64,000 nucleotides of DNA, from positions 930,001 through 994,000 of the forward strand of contig CAVZTJ010000015.1 of the NCBI GenBank assembly GCA_963778075.1, given 5' to 3'. The notes under the pieces are model-generated. The model saw only the letters and a program-made list of their open reading frames with translations, ran no database searches and was not told the DNA's origin. This document shows, in pieces, positions 57,241 through 64,000 of the stretch. The position numbers and the translations under genes are program-made. Numbering within the stretch: position 1 is the first letter of the stretch; the number at the start of each line of letters is the position of its first letter. Source of the DNA: JASHPR01 sp963778075. GTDB lineage: Bacteria; Actinomycetota; Actinomycetes; Streptosporangiales; Streptosporangiaceae.

Positions 57241-58245
57241 TCATCTGTCGCCACACTCGCCATTGTCCTCGCGGCATGTGCCGAAGGGTTCCAGGGCGGC
57301 CGTCATCCGCTCCGCGACAGCCGCGACGGCAGCGCGGAGCTCGGGCCCGCCTTCGACGTGGAACGGGATCGGGATGGCGGCCAGCCACTCCCCTGCATAC
57401 ATCGATGGATTGCTGGTGGTGCCGGTCAGCACGCATCGGTCACCGTCGCTGGTGGCCTCCAGAAGGCCCATCGGCGGCCGGGCATACCGGGCGACCTCGG
57501 CGCAGGGCGCATCGAAGATGACGTTGGTCTTGAACTCCCAGCCGGTGCCAAGGTGCTGCTCCAGCAGCTCTGCGTAGTCCAGGTCCCCGGGCGCGCGGAA
57601 CTGCTCGCCAAGCGGGGCGACCGACTGGATACGGTCGATGCGGTAGGCGCGGACCGCGTCGGCGCGGTGCGAGTGGCACAGCAGGTACCAGAGGCCATGC
57701 CGGACCACCACGGCCCACGGGTCGACGCTCTCTGCCCACCGCCTGCCTGACTGGCTGCGGTAGCCGATGCGCATCCGGCGCTGGGTCGCAATGGCGTCAA
57801 CGAGAGCGGCCGTCGTCTCGGTGCCCGGGCGCACGGCCCGTCGGTCGGGCGCGGCGGACGCGTGCTGTCGCATGGTTGCCGCAGGCCGGCCGACGTTCTC
57901 GGGGAGGACCCGGATGATTTTGCCCAGAGCGGCGCCGACCGGATCGTCGGCGTCGGCGGCGGCGTGGCTGCCGTCGAGCACGGCCATGACCAGGCCAAGC
58001 GCTTCGGTGGCGGTGAACACCAGCGGCGGCAGCCGGATGCCCCGGCCGAGCCGGTAGCCGCCGTAGGGCCCGCGGACCGATTCGACAGGGATATCGGCCT
58101 CACGCAGGATTGCGATGTAGCGGCGGGCGGCTCGTTCGGTCACGTCGAGCTGCGCCGCGAGCTGGGCGCCGGTGATGCTGCGCTGGGCCTGCAACAGCTC
58201 GAGGGCACGAAGCGCCCGCGCGGTGGGGCTCGGGTCCGCTTTCAC
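57241..58245 (-). CDS. YafY-type WYL-domain transcriptional regulator
   Basis: This 334-residue protein has an N-terminal DeoR-like HTH (residues 8-60: TARALRALELLQAQRSITGA, LAAQLDVTERAARRYIAILR) and GPYGGYRLGRGIRLPPLVFT, then a WYL domain (RRMRIGYRSQSGRRWAESVD, WAVVVRHGLWYLLCHSHRAD, VRAYRIDRIQSV) and a WCX-type end. The WYL pocket binds small ligands or nucleic acid. It starts with GTG at 58245 and is divergent from a dienelactone-hydrolase-like gene 101 bp away, its probable target. GAAGCCGGC repeats (58263-58306) in the spacer. Confidence 0.92.
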   Translation of the reverse strand: MKADPSPTARALRALELLQAQRSITGAQLAAQLDVTERAARRYIAILREADIPVESVRGPYGGYRLGRGIRLPPLVFTATEALGLVMAVLDGSHAAADADDPVGAALGKIIRVLPENVGRPAATMRQHASAAPDRRAVRPGTETTAALVDAIATQRRMRIGYRSQSGRRWAESVDPWAVVVRHGLWYLLCHSHRADAVRAYRIDRIQSVAPLGEQFRAPGDLDYAELLEQHLGTGWEFKTNVIFDAPCAEVARYARPPMGLLEATSDGDRCVLTGTTSNPSMYAGEWLAAIPIPFHVEGGPELRAAVAAVAERMTAALEPFGTCREDNGECGDR

Positions 58246-58346
58246 AACAGCAGGCTATTCAGGAAGCCGGCCGTCCGGAATCGCACCTATCGTCAGAAGC
58301 CGGCTCCGACCTGGGAGCGTTGCCGCAGCGAGAAAGGACACAGTCA

Positions 58347-58964
58347 ATGACTGATCACCGGACCGGGACACGCGAAGCCGAAGTCGTTCTCTTCCACCAT
58401 CTGCGAGGGCTCACCGATGGGGTACTCGCGTTCGCCGATGAGCTGCGCACAGGCGGGAACACCGTGCACACGCCAGATCTGTTCGACGGCCAGCGGCCGG
58501 CGAGTATCGACGACGGCGTCGCGCTGACCCAGGCCATCGGGGACGAGGCGCTTCGCGAGCGCGCCGACCGGGCTGTGGCCGGCCTGCCAGCGAATCTGGT
58601 GTACGCGGGCTTCTCCTTCGGAGTCATAGTTGCTCAGCGGCTCGCCCAGACGCGGCCCGGCGCGCGCGGCGCACTGCTGTACGAGGCCTGCATCCCGGTC
58701 ACCGGTGAGTGGGCCTTCGGGCCATGGCCCGGCGAGGTCCCGGTACAGATACACGGCATGGAGAAGGACCCGTTCTTCGCGCTGGAAGGCGACATCGACG
58801 CCGCCCGCGAACTGGTGGCGACGGCCGGGCCCGAGCTAGCCGAACTGTTCGTCTACCCGGGCGACCGGCACCTGTTCACGGACAGCTCGCTGCCGTCATA
58901 TGACCCGGAAGCCGCCGCGCTGGTGATGCAGCGCTCGCAAGAGTTCCTCAACCGGGTCGGCTGA
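58347..58964 (+). CDS. Dienelactone hydrolase-family protein with Ser nucleophile
   Basis: This 205-residue alpha/beta hydrolase follows the DLH pattern: VLFHHLRGLTDGVLAFADEL, GNTVHTPDLFDGQRPASIDD, nucleophile elbow YAGFSFGVIVAQ, PVQIHGMEKDPFF and FVYPGDRHLFTDSSLPSYDP with the Asp/His positions. Classical DLH has Cys at the elbow (GYCxGG); here it is Ser (GFSFG), so it is probably an esterase or another hydrolase. The ATG at 58347 follows AAAGGA. The divergent WYL regulator (57241-58245) likely controls it. Confidence 0.86.
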   Translation: MTDHRTGTREAEVVLFHHLRGLTDGVLAFADELRTGGNTVHTPDLFDGQRPASIDDGVALTQAIGDEALRERADRAVAGLPANLVYAGFSFGVIVAQRLAQTRPGARGALLYEACIPVTGEWAFGPWPGEVPVQIHGMEKDPFFALEGDIDAARELVATAGPELAELFVYPGDRHLFTDSSLPSYDPEAAALVMQRSQEFLNRVG

Positions 58965-59007
58965 CATGACAGCCCGGCAAGCGAGTGAGGAAGCACGAGG
59001 CCAGCGG

Positions 59008-59931
59008 CTACGCGTCCCCCAGCACGTCGATCGCTAGGTCAAGGTGATCCAGGTCGTCCACGTCTAGGAACTGCAGGTAAACCCGGCTGACGCCGATCTC
59101 CTTGAACCGGTCGAGGGTGGCCCTGGCCTCCGAGGGAACCCCGGCCAGGCCGTGCTCCCTGATCTCCGCGGGATCGCGCCCGATCGCGGCCGCCCGCAGA
59201 TTGAACTCTGTCTCGTCGCGGCCGATGCAGACCGTCACCCATACCGATCGGATCAGCGAGCCGGGGGCCCTCCCGATCGCCTCGCAGGCCGCGTCGACCC
59301 GGGCGTACTGCTCAGCCGTCGGGCCGAGTGTGGCGGCCGGCACGTTGAATTCGGCCGCGAACTTGGCGGCCAGCGCCGGGGTGCGCCGCGCGCCGTAGCC
59401 GCCGATGAGGATCGGCGGATGCGGCTCCTGGACCGGCCGGAACATCACCGGGCACTGCTCGAGCTGGTAGTGCTGGCCGTCGTAGTCGAAGTTGCTGCCC
59501 TCTGGCGTGGTCCACAGGCCGTGCAGGATCTCGAGCTGCTCGGTGAACCGGTCGAACCGCTCCTTCACGTCGGGGAATGGGATGCCAAGGGCCTGGTGCT
59601 CGCGCTCGTACCAGCCGCTGCCGATCCCGATTTCCAGCCGCCCGCCGCTCATGACGTCAACCTGCGCGGCCGCCACCGCGAGCGGCCCCGGGAGCCGGAA
59701 TGTGGCCGAGCTCATCAGCGTGCCAAGGCGGATGGTGCTGGTCTGCACGGCCAGGGCGCCTAGTGTGACCCACGCGTCGGTAACGGCGGGCCGCGGCTCC
59801 CCGCCGATGTGCAGGTAATGGTCGGACCGGAAGAAACCGCTATAGCCGAGCTGCTCGGCCCGCTGCGCGACGGCCAGCAACTGGGCAAACGTCGCGCCCT
59901 GCTGCGGCTCGGTGAAGGCCCTCAGATCCAT
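59008..59931 (-). CDS. LLM-class F420-dependent oxidoreductase
   Basis: This 307-residue protein is a luciferase-like TIM barrel of the F420-type group: DLRAFTEPQQGATFAQLLAV, LGYSGFFRSDHYLHIGG, STIRLGTLMSSATFRLPGPL, VMSGGRLEIGIGSGWYEREH, and PPILIGGYGARRTPALAAKF. The barrel and cofactor-phosphate regions look complete. F420 use is inferred from relatives (for example TIGR03560-type). The ATG at 59931 follows AAGGGG; a longer frame to 59958 begins with a weaker codon. It is the last gene of a five-gene minus-strand series, 54 bp after the SDR. Confidence 0.9.
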   Translation of the reverse strand: MDLRAFTEPQQGATFAQLLAVAQRAEQLGYSGFFRSDHYLHIGGEPRPAVTDAWVTLGALAVQTSTIRLGTLMSSATFRLPGPLAVAAAQVDVMSGGRLEIGIGSGWYEREHQALGIPFPDVKERFDRFTEQLEILHGLWTTPEGSNFDYDGQHYQLEQCPVMFRPVQEPHPPILIGGYGARRTPALAAKFAAEFNVPAATLGPTAEQYARVDAACEAIGRAPGSLIRSVWVTVCIGRDETEFNLRAAAIGRDPAEIREHGLAGVPSEARATLDRFKEIGVSRVYLQFLDVDDLDHLDLAIDVLGDA

Positions 59932-59985
59932 GACACGCACCCCTTTCGCCGCTGCCACGGGCCCGGCGGCCCCGGCAGGCCCCGC

Positions 59986-60741
59986 TCATTCGGGCAGGAC
60001 CTGGCCGCCGTCGATGACCAGCGTCTGACCCGTAACATAGCGAGCCTCGCGAGAGGCCAGATAACGGACCGCCCATCCGACGTCCTCCGGCTCGCCGAGC
60101 ACGCCGAGCGGGATGTGCTCCAGCATCCGCGCCTGGTGCTCTGGAGCCGTCTTCTCAGTGAACCCCTCGGTGCGGATGTTGCCGGGCATGACGGCGTTGA
60201 TCGTGATGCCGTCGCGGATGACCTCGAGGGCGGCGGCTCGCATCAGGCCGAGCATCGCGGCCTTGGACGCCGCGTAGTGGCCAAATTCTGGCGCGGCGAC
60301 CATCGGGCCGGTGATCGACGACGTCAGGACGATGCGGCCGTAGCCCTGCCCGGTCATTTGCGGCAGGCAGGCCTGAATCGCGAACAGCGCTCCCCTGGCG
60401 TTGACCGCCATGACCTGGTCCCACACTCCGGGGTCGAGATCCCGGAGCGGGACCGCCGGGTAGATGCCGGCGTTCGCGGCCAGGATGTCGATCCGGCCCC
60501 ACCGCTGCACCGCAGCGGCCGCCATGCGCGCGACCGAATCCCGGTCGGTCACGTCGGTATGGACGGCAAGCGCGTGCTCACCGTCCCCGCTCAGGGCCGA
60601 CGCGGCGGCCTTTGCCGCAGTGTCGTCCACGTCGGCGACGACGACGTTCGCGCCTTCGGCCCGCAGGACGCCTCCGATGCCGAACCCGATTCCCTGCGCG
60701 CCCCCGGTGACGATGGCGACCTGACCGTCCAGACCCTGCAT
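59986..60741 (-). CDS. SDR-family oxidoreductase
   Basis: This 251-residue classical short-chain dehydrogenase has TGGAQGIGFGIG (NAD(P)-binding, 12-23), NAG in AANAGIYP, catalytic Ser in VLTSSITG, Tyr/Lys in YAASKAAM, and the PGNIRTEGF substrate loop. Asp in VVVADVDD favours NAD. It reduces or oxidises an alcohol/ketone within the pathway. It lies between the alpha/beta hydrolase (57 bp) and the LLM gene (54 bp), all on the minus strand. Confidence 0.94.
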   Translation of the reverse strand: MQGLDGQVAIVTGGAQGIGFGIGGVLRAEGANVVVADVDDTAAKAAASALSGDGEHALAVHTDVTDRDSVARMAAAAVQRWGRIDILAANAGIYPAVPLRDLDPGVWDQVMAVNARGALFAIQACLPQMTGQGYGRIVLTSSITGPMVAAPEFGHYAASKAAMLGLMRAAALEVIRDGITINAVMPGNIRTEGFTEKTAPEHQARMLEHIPLGVLGEPEDVGWAVRYLASREARYVTGQTLVIDGGQVLPE

Positions 60742-60798
60742 GCCTGCTCCGTTCGCTCCGTTCCTCCGGCTGCCAGCCCGGCCGGGCGGCTGGTCGGG

Positions 60799-61602
60799 TC
60801 AGTGCAGTCCCGCAGCGAACGCAGCGACCGCCTCGTTGAAGGCCCGGCTCTCCTCCCAGAACGGGCAGTGGCTGGACGCCGGGAAGGTCTGCAGCCGGGC
60901 GCCTGGGACGCGCTCGGCGATGTACGCACCTGCCCGCGGGCTGGTGAGCTTGTCGTCCTCACCGAAGAGGACCAGCGTCGGGACGTCGATCTTCGGCAGG
61001 AACTCGCGGTAGTCGCGCAGCGTCTGGTCGAGCAGGATCGTGCTGCCGATCACCGGCGGGACCTGGAGGATCTCGGCGGTCATCCACTTCAGCGCCTCGG
61101 GGTCCGGGTCATGGAGCATGAGCTGGCTGAACTCGCCCACAACCTCGGCCTGTTCCTGCTGCAGCTGCACGTTCGTGTCGCGCAGGTCGTTCATCGTGAA
61201 CACGCCGAACTCGTAGTCGTCCCAGGCGAAATCCGACGGCGGCTGGTCGACGACGACCAGCCCGGCGACGGCGTCCTTGCCGTACGCGCTGAGGTATTCA
61301 TAGCCGACCATCGCGCCCATCGACCAGCCGACCAGCACCGGGCGCTCGACCGACAGCTCGGCCAGGATCGCGTGCAGGTCGGCCGCGTACTGCGGCACCG
61401 TGTGACCGTGCAGCACCTTCTCCGAGGCGCCGTGCCCGCGCAGGTCCGGGACGATCACCTGGAAGCTCTCGGACAGCTCGGGCACCTGACGCTGGAAGAA
61501 CCGGCCGCTCATGGTCCAGCCGTGGAGGAGGACGATCGGCCGCCCGCTTCCGGCTGTCTCCACCGAGAACGTGACGTCGTTGACGCGCACCTGCTGTGTC
61601 AT
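60799..61602 (-). CDS. Alpha/beta hydrolase
   Basis: This 267-residue enzyme has the oxyanion region LLHGWTMSG, VPDLRGHGAS, nucleophile elbow VGWSMGAMVG (Ser94 region), the acid in LVLFGEDDKLTSP and the catalytic His in FPASSHCPFWEE. It resembles bacterial esterases, meta-cleavage hydrolases and RutD-like amidohydrolases. Its start lies 3 bases after the stop of the upstream LLM gene, so the two are probably translated together. Confidence 0.93.
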   Translation of the reverse strand: MTQQVRVNDVTFSVETAGSGRPIVLLHGWTMSGRFFQRQVPELSESFQVIVPDLRGHGASEKVLHGHTVPQYAADLHAILAELSVERPVLVGWSMGAMVGYEYLSAYGKDAVAGLVVVDQPPSDFAWDDYEFGVFTMNDLRDTNVQLQQEQAEVVGEFSQLMLHDPDPEALKWMTAEILQVPPVIGSTILLDQTLRDYREFLPKIDVPTLVLFGEDDKLTSPRAGAYIAERVPGARLQTFPASSHCPFWEESRAFNEAVAAFAAGLH

Positions 61603-61605
61603 GGG

Positions 61606-62709
61606 CTATCCCTCTCGGGTCACCGCGCCGGCCAGGCGCGAGCTGATGTGCGGTGCCACGTCATTGGCAAAACGGGTCGCCCACTTGTGCCGGACGGCGA
61701 CCGGGATGCCGGGCGTGGCGAAATGCAGGATGATGTGGTTGAAGCCGATGTCGAGATAGGCCTGGAGCTTGCGCCGGACCGTTTCGGGCGAGCCGACGAG
61801 CTGCCACTCGCACCAACCCGCGATGCCCTCAGGGCGGGTCCGCCGCTCCATCCCCGCGAAGATCCGCTGCCACGCCGCGTATCCCGGCGTGTTCACCCAG
61901 TCCGTGGCGTGCGGCGCGTAGTGATCGATCTGCGCCTGCATGAAGCGCGGCTTGTACCTGCAGGCCTCGCTGATCGCCTCCTCGTCGGTGTCCTCGACGA
62001 TGCAGTCGATCATGATCGGGAACGCGACTCCCTCCGTACTATGGCCAGCCTCGACGGCCGCCGTCGCCCAGGCCCGCAGCGTGTCGGCCTGCTGCTGGAT
62101 GTCCCCGATCGTGTTGCACAATGGCGCGAGCCCGAGCCTGGCCATGATGGCGGCGCTGTCCGGGCTGCCGATGGCGCCGTAGAAGTGCAGCTGCCCAGTC
62201 TGCGGCTCGGGCCGGATCCGGACCGGCTGGGTGACCGGCCTGAGCTTGCCGGGGTAGCTGAACGGCTCACCGGCCATTCCGAGCCGCAGGATCTCCCACG
62301 TCTCGGCGAACCGCTGCCTCGCCTCGCCCATGTCCAGGCCGAACGCGTCGAACTCCAGCTTCGCGGTGCCGCGCCCGAGGCCAAGATGCAGCGGCCGGTC
62401 GGTGAACTCGGTCAGCATCGCGATCTGGCCGGCCAGCCGCAGCGGGTGGTGCCATGGGGTGACGATCACACATGCCCCGTAGCTCAGCTCCGGGTACCGC
62501 CCGGCCAGGTGGGCGATGAGCAGTGCCGGATCCGGCGTCGGGAAGTAGTCGCTGAAATGGTGCTCGAGTACCCAGGCCGTGTCGTAACCCAGCTGCGCGT
62601 AGAGCTCGCAGTCGGCCAGCATGCCGCGGTACAGGTCACGGTCGCTCGCATCGGGAGCGCCGGCTGCGGCTACCACGCACCCGAACTCGACATCCCCGCC
62701 TGCAGCCAT
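61606..62709 (-). CDS. LLM-class flavin-dependent oxidoreductase (monooxygenase-like)
   Basis: This 367-residue luciferase-like protein has the bacterial luciferase/alkanal monooxygenase pattern: LGYDTAWVLEHHFSDYFPTP, YGACVIVTPWHHPLRLAGQI, LTEFTDRPLHLGLGRGTAKL, EFDAFGLDMGEARQRFAETW and VGSPETVRRKLQAYLDIGFN, HIILHF. EHHFSDYF with its two His is typical of FMNH2-dependent monooxygenases such as RutA-like and alkane oxidisers. The ATG at 62709 has GGGAGGC upstream; an ATG 4 codons earlier is possible. It is followed, 3 bases after its stop, by the hydrolase start, and lies 89 bp after the GS-like gene. Confidence 0.91.
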   Translation of the reverse strand: MAAGGDVEFGCVVAAAGAPDASDRDLYRGMLADCELYAQLGYDTAWVLEHHFSDYFPTPDPALLIAHLAGRYPELSYGACVIVTPWHHPLRLAGQIAMLTEFTDRPLHLGLGRGTAKLEFDAFGLDMGEARQRFAETWEILRLGMAGEPFSYPGKLRPVTQPVRIRPEPQTGQLHFYGAIGSPDSAAIMARLGLAPLCNTIGDIQQQADTLRAWATAAVEAGHSTEGVAFPIMIDCIVEDTDEEAISEACRYKPRFMQAQIDHYAPHATDWVNTPGYAAWQRIFAGMERRTRPEGIAGWCEWQLVGSPETVRRKLQAYLDIGFNHIILHFATPGIPVAVRHKWATRFANDVAPHISSRLAGAVTREG

Positions 62710-62798
62710 ACCGCCTCCCAACAGGCCTTTGGTCTAAGTGTCATACCTTTGCCTTCGGGGGTCAAGGCTGGCAGGAGAAGGGGCTGGGCGCGAGGCGG

Positions 62799-64000
62799 TC
62801 AGGCCATCTCGGCGTAGCGGCGGACCTCCCACTCCGACACCTGCTGCCGGTACTTGTCCGCCTCGAACCGCTTCATCAGGACGTAGTGCTGGACGAAGTC
62901 CTTACCGAGCATGTCGCGCGCAACCTCGCTGCGCTCCAGCAGGTCGAGCGCCTCCTCGAGCGACTCGGGAACGACCTCGAGCTGATCGGTGGCGTAGGCG
63001 TCGCCCTCGTAGACGCCCGGCGGCCGGATCTTCTGCTCGATCCCGTGCAAGCCCGCGGCCAGGCAGGCGGCGATCACGATGTACGGGTTCGTGTCGGCTC
63101 CGGGCAGCCGGTGCTCGAGCCGCGCGGCCTCCTGGTGCTCCGTGATCGCCCGGATCCCGGTCGACCGGTTGTCATAGCTCCAGCTGACGCTCGTGCCCGC
63201 CCATGAGTACGGGGCAAACCGCTTGTAGGAGTTCGGCGTCGGGGCGAACAGCGCGGTGAACTCCCGCATGGTGGACAGCAGCCCGCCCGCGTAGTGCTGT
63301 CCCAGCTCGGACAGCTCGTCGCCGCCGTCGCGGGCGAAGAACGCGTTCGCTCCGGTGCCGGCTTCCCAGAGTGACTGATGGATGTGGCAGGACGACCCGG
63401 CCCAGTCCCGGCGGGGCTTGGCCATGAACGAGGCCATCATCCCGCGCCCGGCCACGATTTCCTTGATCCCATTCTTGTAGACGAAGCCGTCGTCGGCCGC
63501 CTTGAGGGCGTCGCCGTAGCGAATGTTCAGCTCGAACTGCCCGGGACCGGTCTCCGGGTTGCAGGCCTCGATCTGGATGCCCGCCTCGGCGAGCTGGTGC
63601 CGGATGGTGGCGATCAGGTCCTCGTCGAGGCTGCCGCCGTAGACGCCGTAGGTGTAGGGCCTGGTCCGGATCGGCTCCAGCCGCCAGCCGGAATCCCTCA
63701 GCGCGGCGAGGTCGCCACGGAAGACGTAGAACTCGTACTCGATCCCGATCTTCGGCTCGAAGCCGTGCGAACGGGCCCGGTCGATCATGCGCCGGAGCAG
63801 GATCCTCGGGTCGAGCGGCACCGGCTCTCCCCCGGGGAGGTGATAGTCGCCGAGCACGCCTACCGTGCCCGGATGCCACGGCAGCCGACGCGTCGTGCCC
63901 AGGTCCGGCTTGACGAAGATGTCCGGGAAGCCATGCTCCTTGCGGGGGAAGTACAGCGGGTACGCCGCCCCGTCCGGCGGCTCGACCAGTTCCTGCCCCT
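62799..64000 (-). CDS. Glutamine synthetase-family ligase (partial at 5' end)
   Basis: The minus frame is open to the window edge (400 codons visible; the N-terminal domain start is missing). It has GS features: IGIEYEFYVF (metal Glu), GPGQFELNIRYGDALKAADD, SFMAKPRRDWAGSSCHIHQS (metal/ATP His), RFAPYSWAGTSVSWSYDNRS (Arg/substrate loop) and LEHRLPGADTNPYIVIAACL. The divergent substrate loop places it with GlnA-like gamma-glutamylamide ligases (PuuA, IpuC, aniline-type), not housekeeping GlnA, which has the NPVNSYKR and adenylylation loop. It probably joins glutamate to an amine. It heads the downstream catabolic genes. Confidence 0.9.
   Translation of the reverse strand, partial: GQELVEPPDGAAYPLYFPRKEHGFPDIFVKPDLGTTRRLPWHPGTVGVLGDYHLPGGEPVPLDPRILLRRMIDRARSHGFEPKIGIEYEFYVFRGDLAALRDSGWRLEPIRTRPYTYGVYGGSLDEDLIATIRHQLAEAGIQIEACNPETGPGQFELNIRYGDALKAADDGFVYKNGIKEIVAGRGMMASFMAKPRRDWAGSSCHIHQSLWEAGTGANAFFARDGGDELSELGQHYAGGLLSTMREFTALFAPTPNSYKRFAPYSWAGTSVSWSYDNRSTGIRAITEHQEAARLEHRLPGADTNPYIVIAACLAAGLHGIEQKIRPPGVYEGDAYATDQLEVVPESLEEALDLLERSEVARDMLGKDFVQHYVLMKRFEADKYRQQVSEWEVRRYAEMA

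Noticed and set aside
59809..62817. A 1002-codon plus-strand frame antisense to four catabolic genes
   Set aside because: It crosses several gene boundaries on the other strand, which have domain evidence and proper starts; its composition is typical of antisense frames.
62799..64000. Housekeeping glutamine synthetase GlnA
   Set aside because: The loop around the metal and substrate site and the absence of the adenylylation tyrosine loop fit gamma-glutamylamide ligases better; the missing N-terminus limits certainty.
1..64000. tRNA, rRNA, riboswitch or origin
   Set aside because: I saw no cloverleaf, rRNA segment, known riboswitch core or DnaA-box cluster on either strand; a covariance search could still find a small RNA.

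Overview
The window is high-GC DNA with actinobacterial hallmarks: a Lys/Ala-tailed Ku, Lsr2, a DUF3097 protein, an F420-type luciferase-like oxidoreductase, an LmbU-type regulator, a ~1290-residue HrpA, frequent GTG starts and many 4-base ATGA/GTGA stop-start overlaps. A filamentous soil actinomycete (Streptomyces/Streptosporangiales-like) fits best. I cannot name the genus, and no rRNA or tRNA gene was seen.

Layout. 1-9.6 kb: end of a sugar-porter MFS gene, a coupled DJ-1/PfpI + 14-TM exporter pair, ku, a decayed MerB-like gene, a frameshifted lipoprotein gene, DUF3097, an IS5-family remnant sitting inside short tandem copies of the 3' end of a mocR-type gene, then mocR and eamA divergent across three inverted repeats. 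9.6-20.4 kb: a spherulin-4-like lipoprotein, a divergent eamA/lrp pair, a DHA2 exporter, a thioredoxin behind a truncated merR, a tetR/SDR pair, and an intact form II molybdenum hydroxylase operon (L-S-M). 20.4-31.2 kb: tandem repeats, a tnpB fragment, a K15-type DD-peptidase, a VOC protein, a truncated Baeyer-Villiger monooxygenase, a class V PLP enzyme, a padR-ABC export operon and a methyltransferase. 31.2-41.8 kb: Lsr2, a guanylate-kinase-like protein, a PPTase, a secreted lipase, a UDP-sulfoquinovose-synthase-like enzyme, remnants of a glycosyltransferase/HlyD locus, an LmbU regulator converging on an amidase, and a MetE-like protein.

41.8-50.7 kb is rich in gene debris: hutH with a new C-terminal tail read antisense through an MFS fragment, a LysR fragment, a BKACE gene and a coxM-like gene coupled to an amidohydrolase tail and a broken coxS, then an orphan PAS histidine kinase, a CtpE-like P-type ATPase, and a chimeric frame built from three unrelated gene pieces. 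50.9-58.9 kb: hrpA, an N-truncated methyltransferase, a Tat-exported flavin oxidase, a GrpB fragment, and a divergent WYL regulator/dienelactone-hydrolase-like pair. 59-64 kb: five minus-strand genes (glutamine-synthetase-like, LLM oxidoreductase, alpha/beta hydrolase, SDR, F420-type LLM oxidoreductase) that look like a catabolic operon.

Two themes stand out. First, about fourteen genes are truncated, frameshifted or fused, in discrete pockets beside intact operons. Second, regulators commonly sit divergent from, or translationally coupled to, the gene they probably control (mocR/eamA, lrp/eamA, tetR-SDR, padR-ABC, WYL/DLH), often with a visible inverted repeat. The best candidates for an undescribed system are the 59-64 kb operon and the mocR/eamA control region. 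The in-frame chimera at 50.1-50.7 kb is the most unusual single gene.
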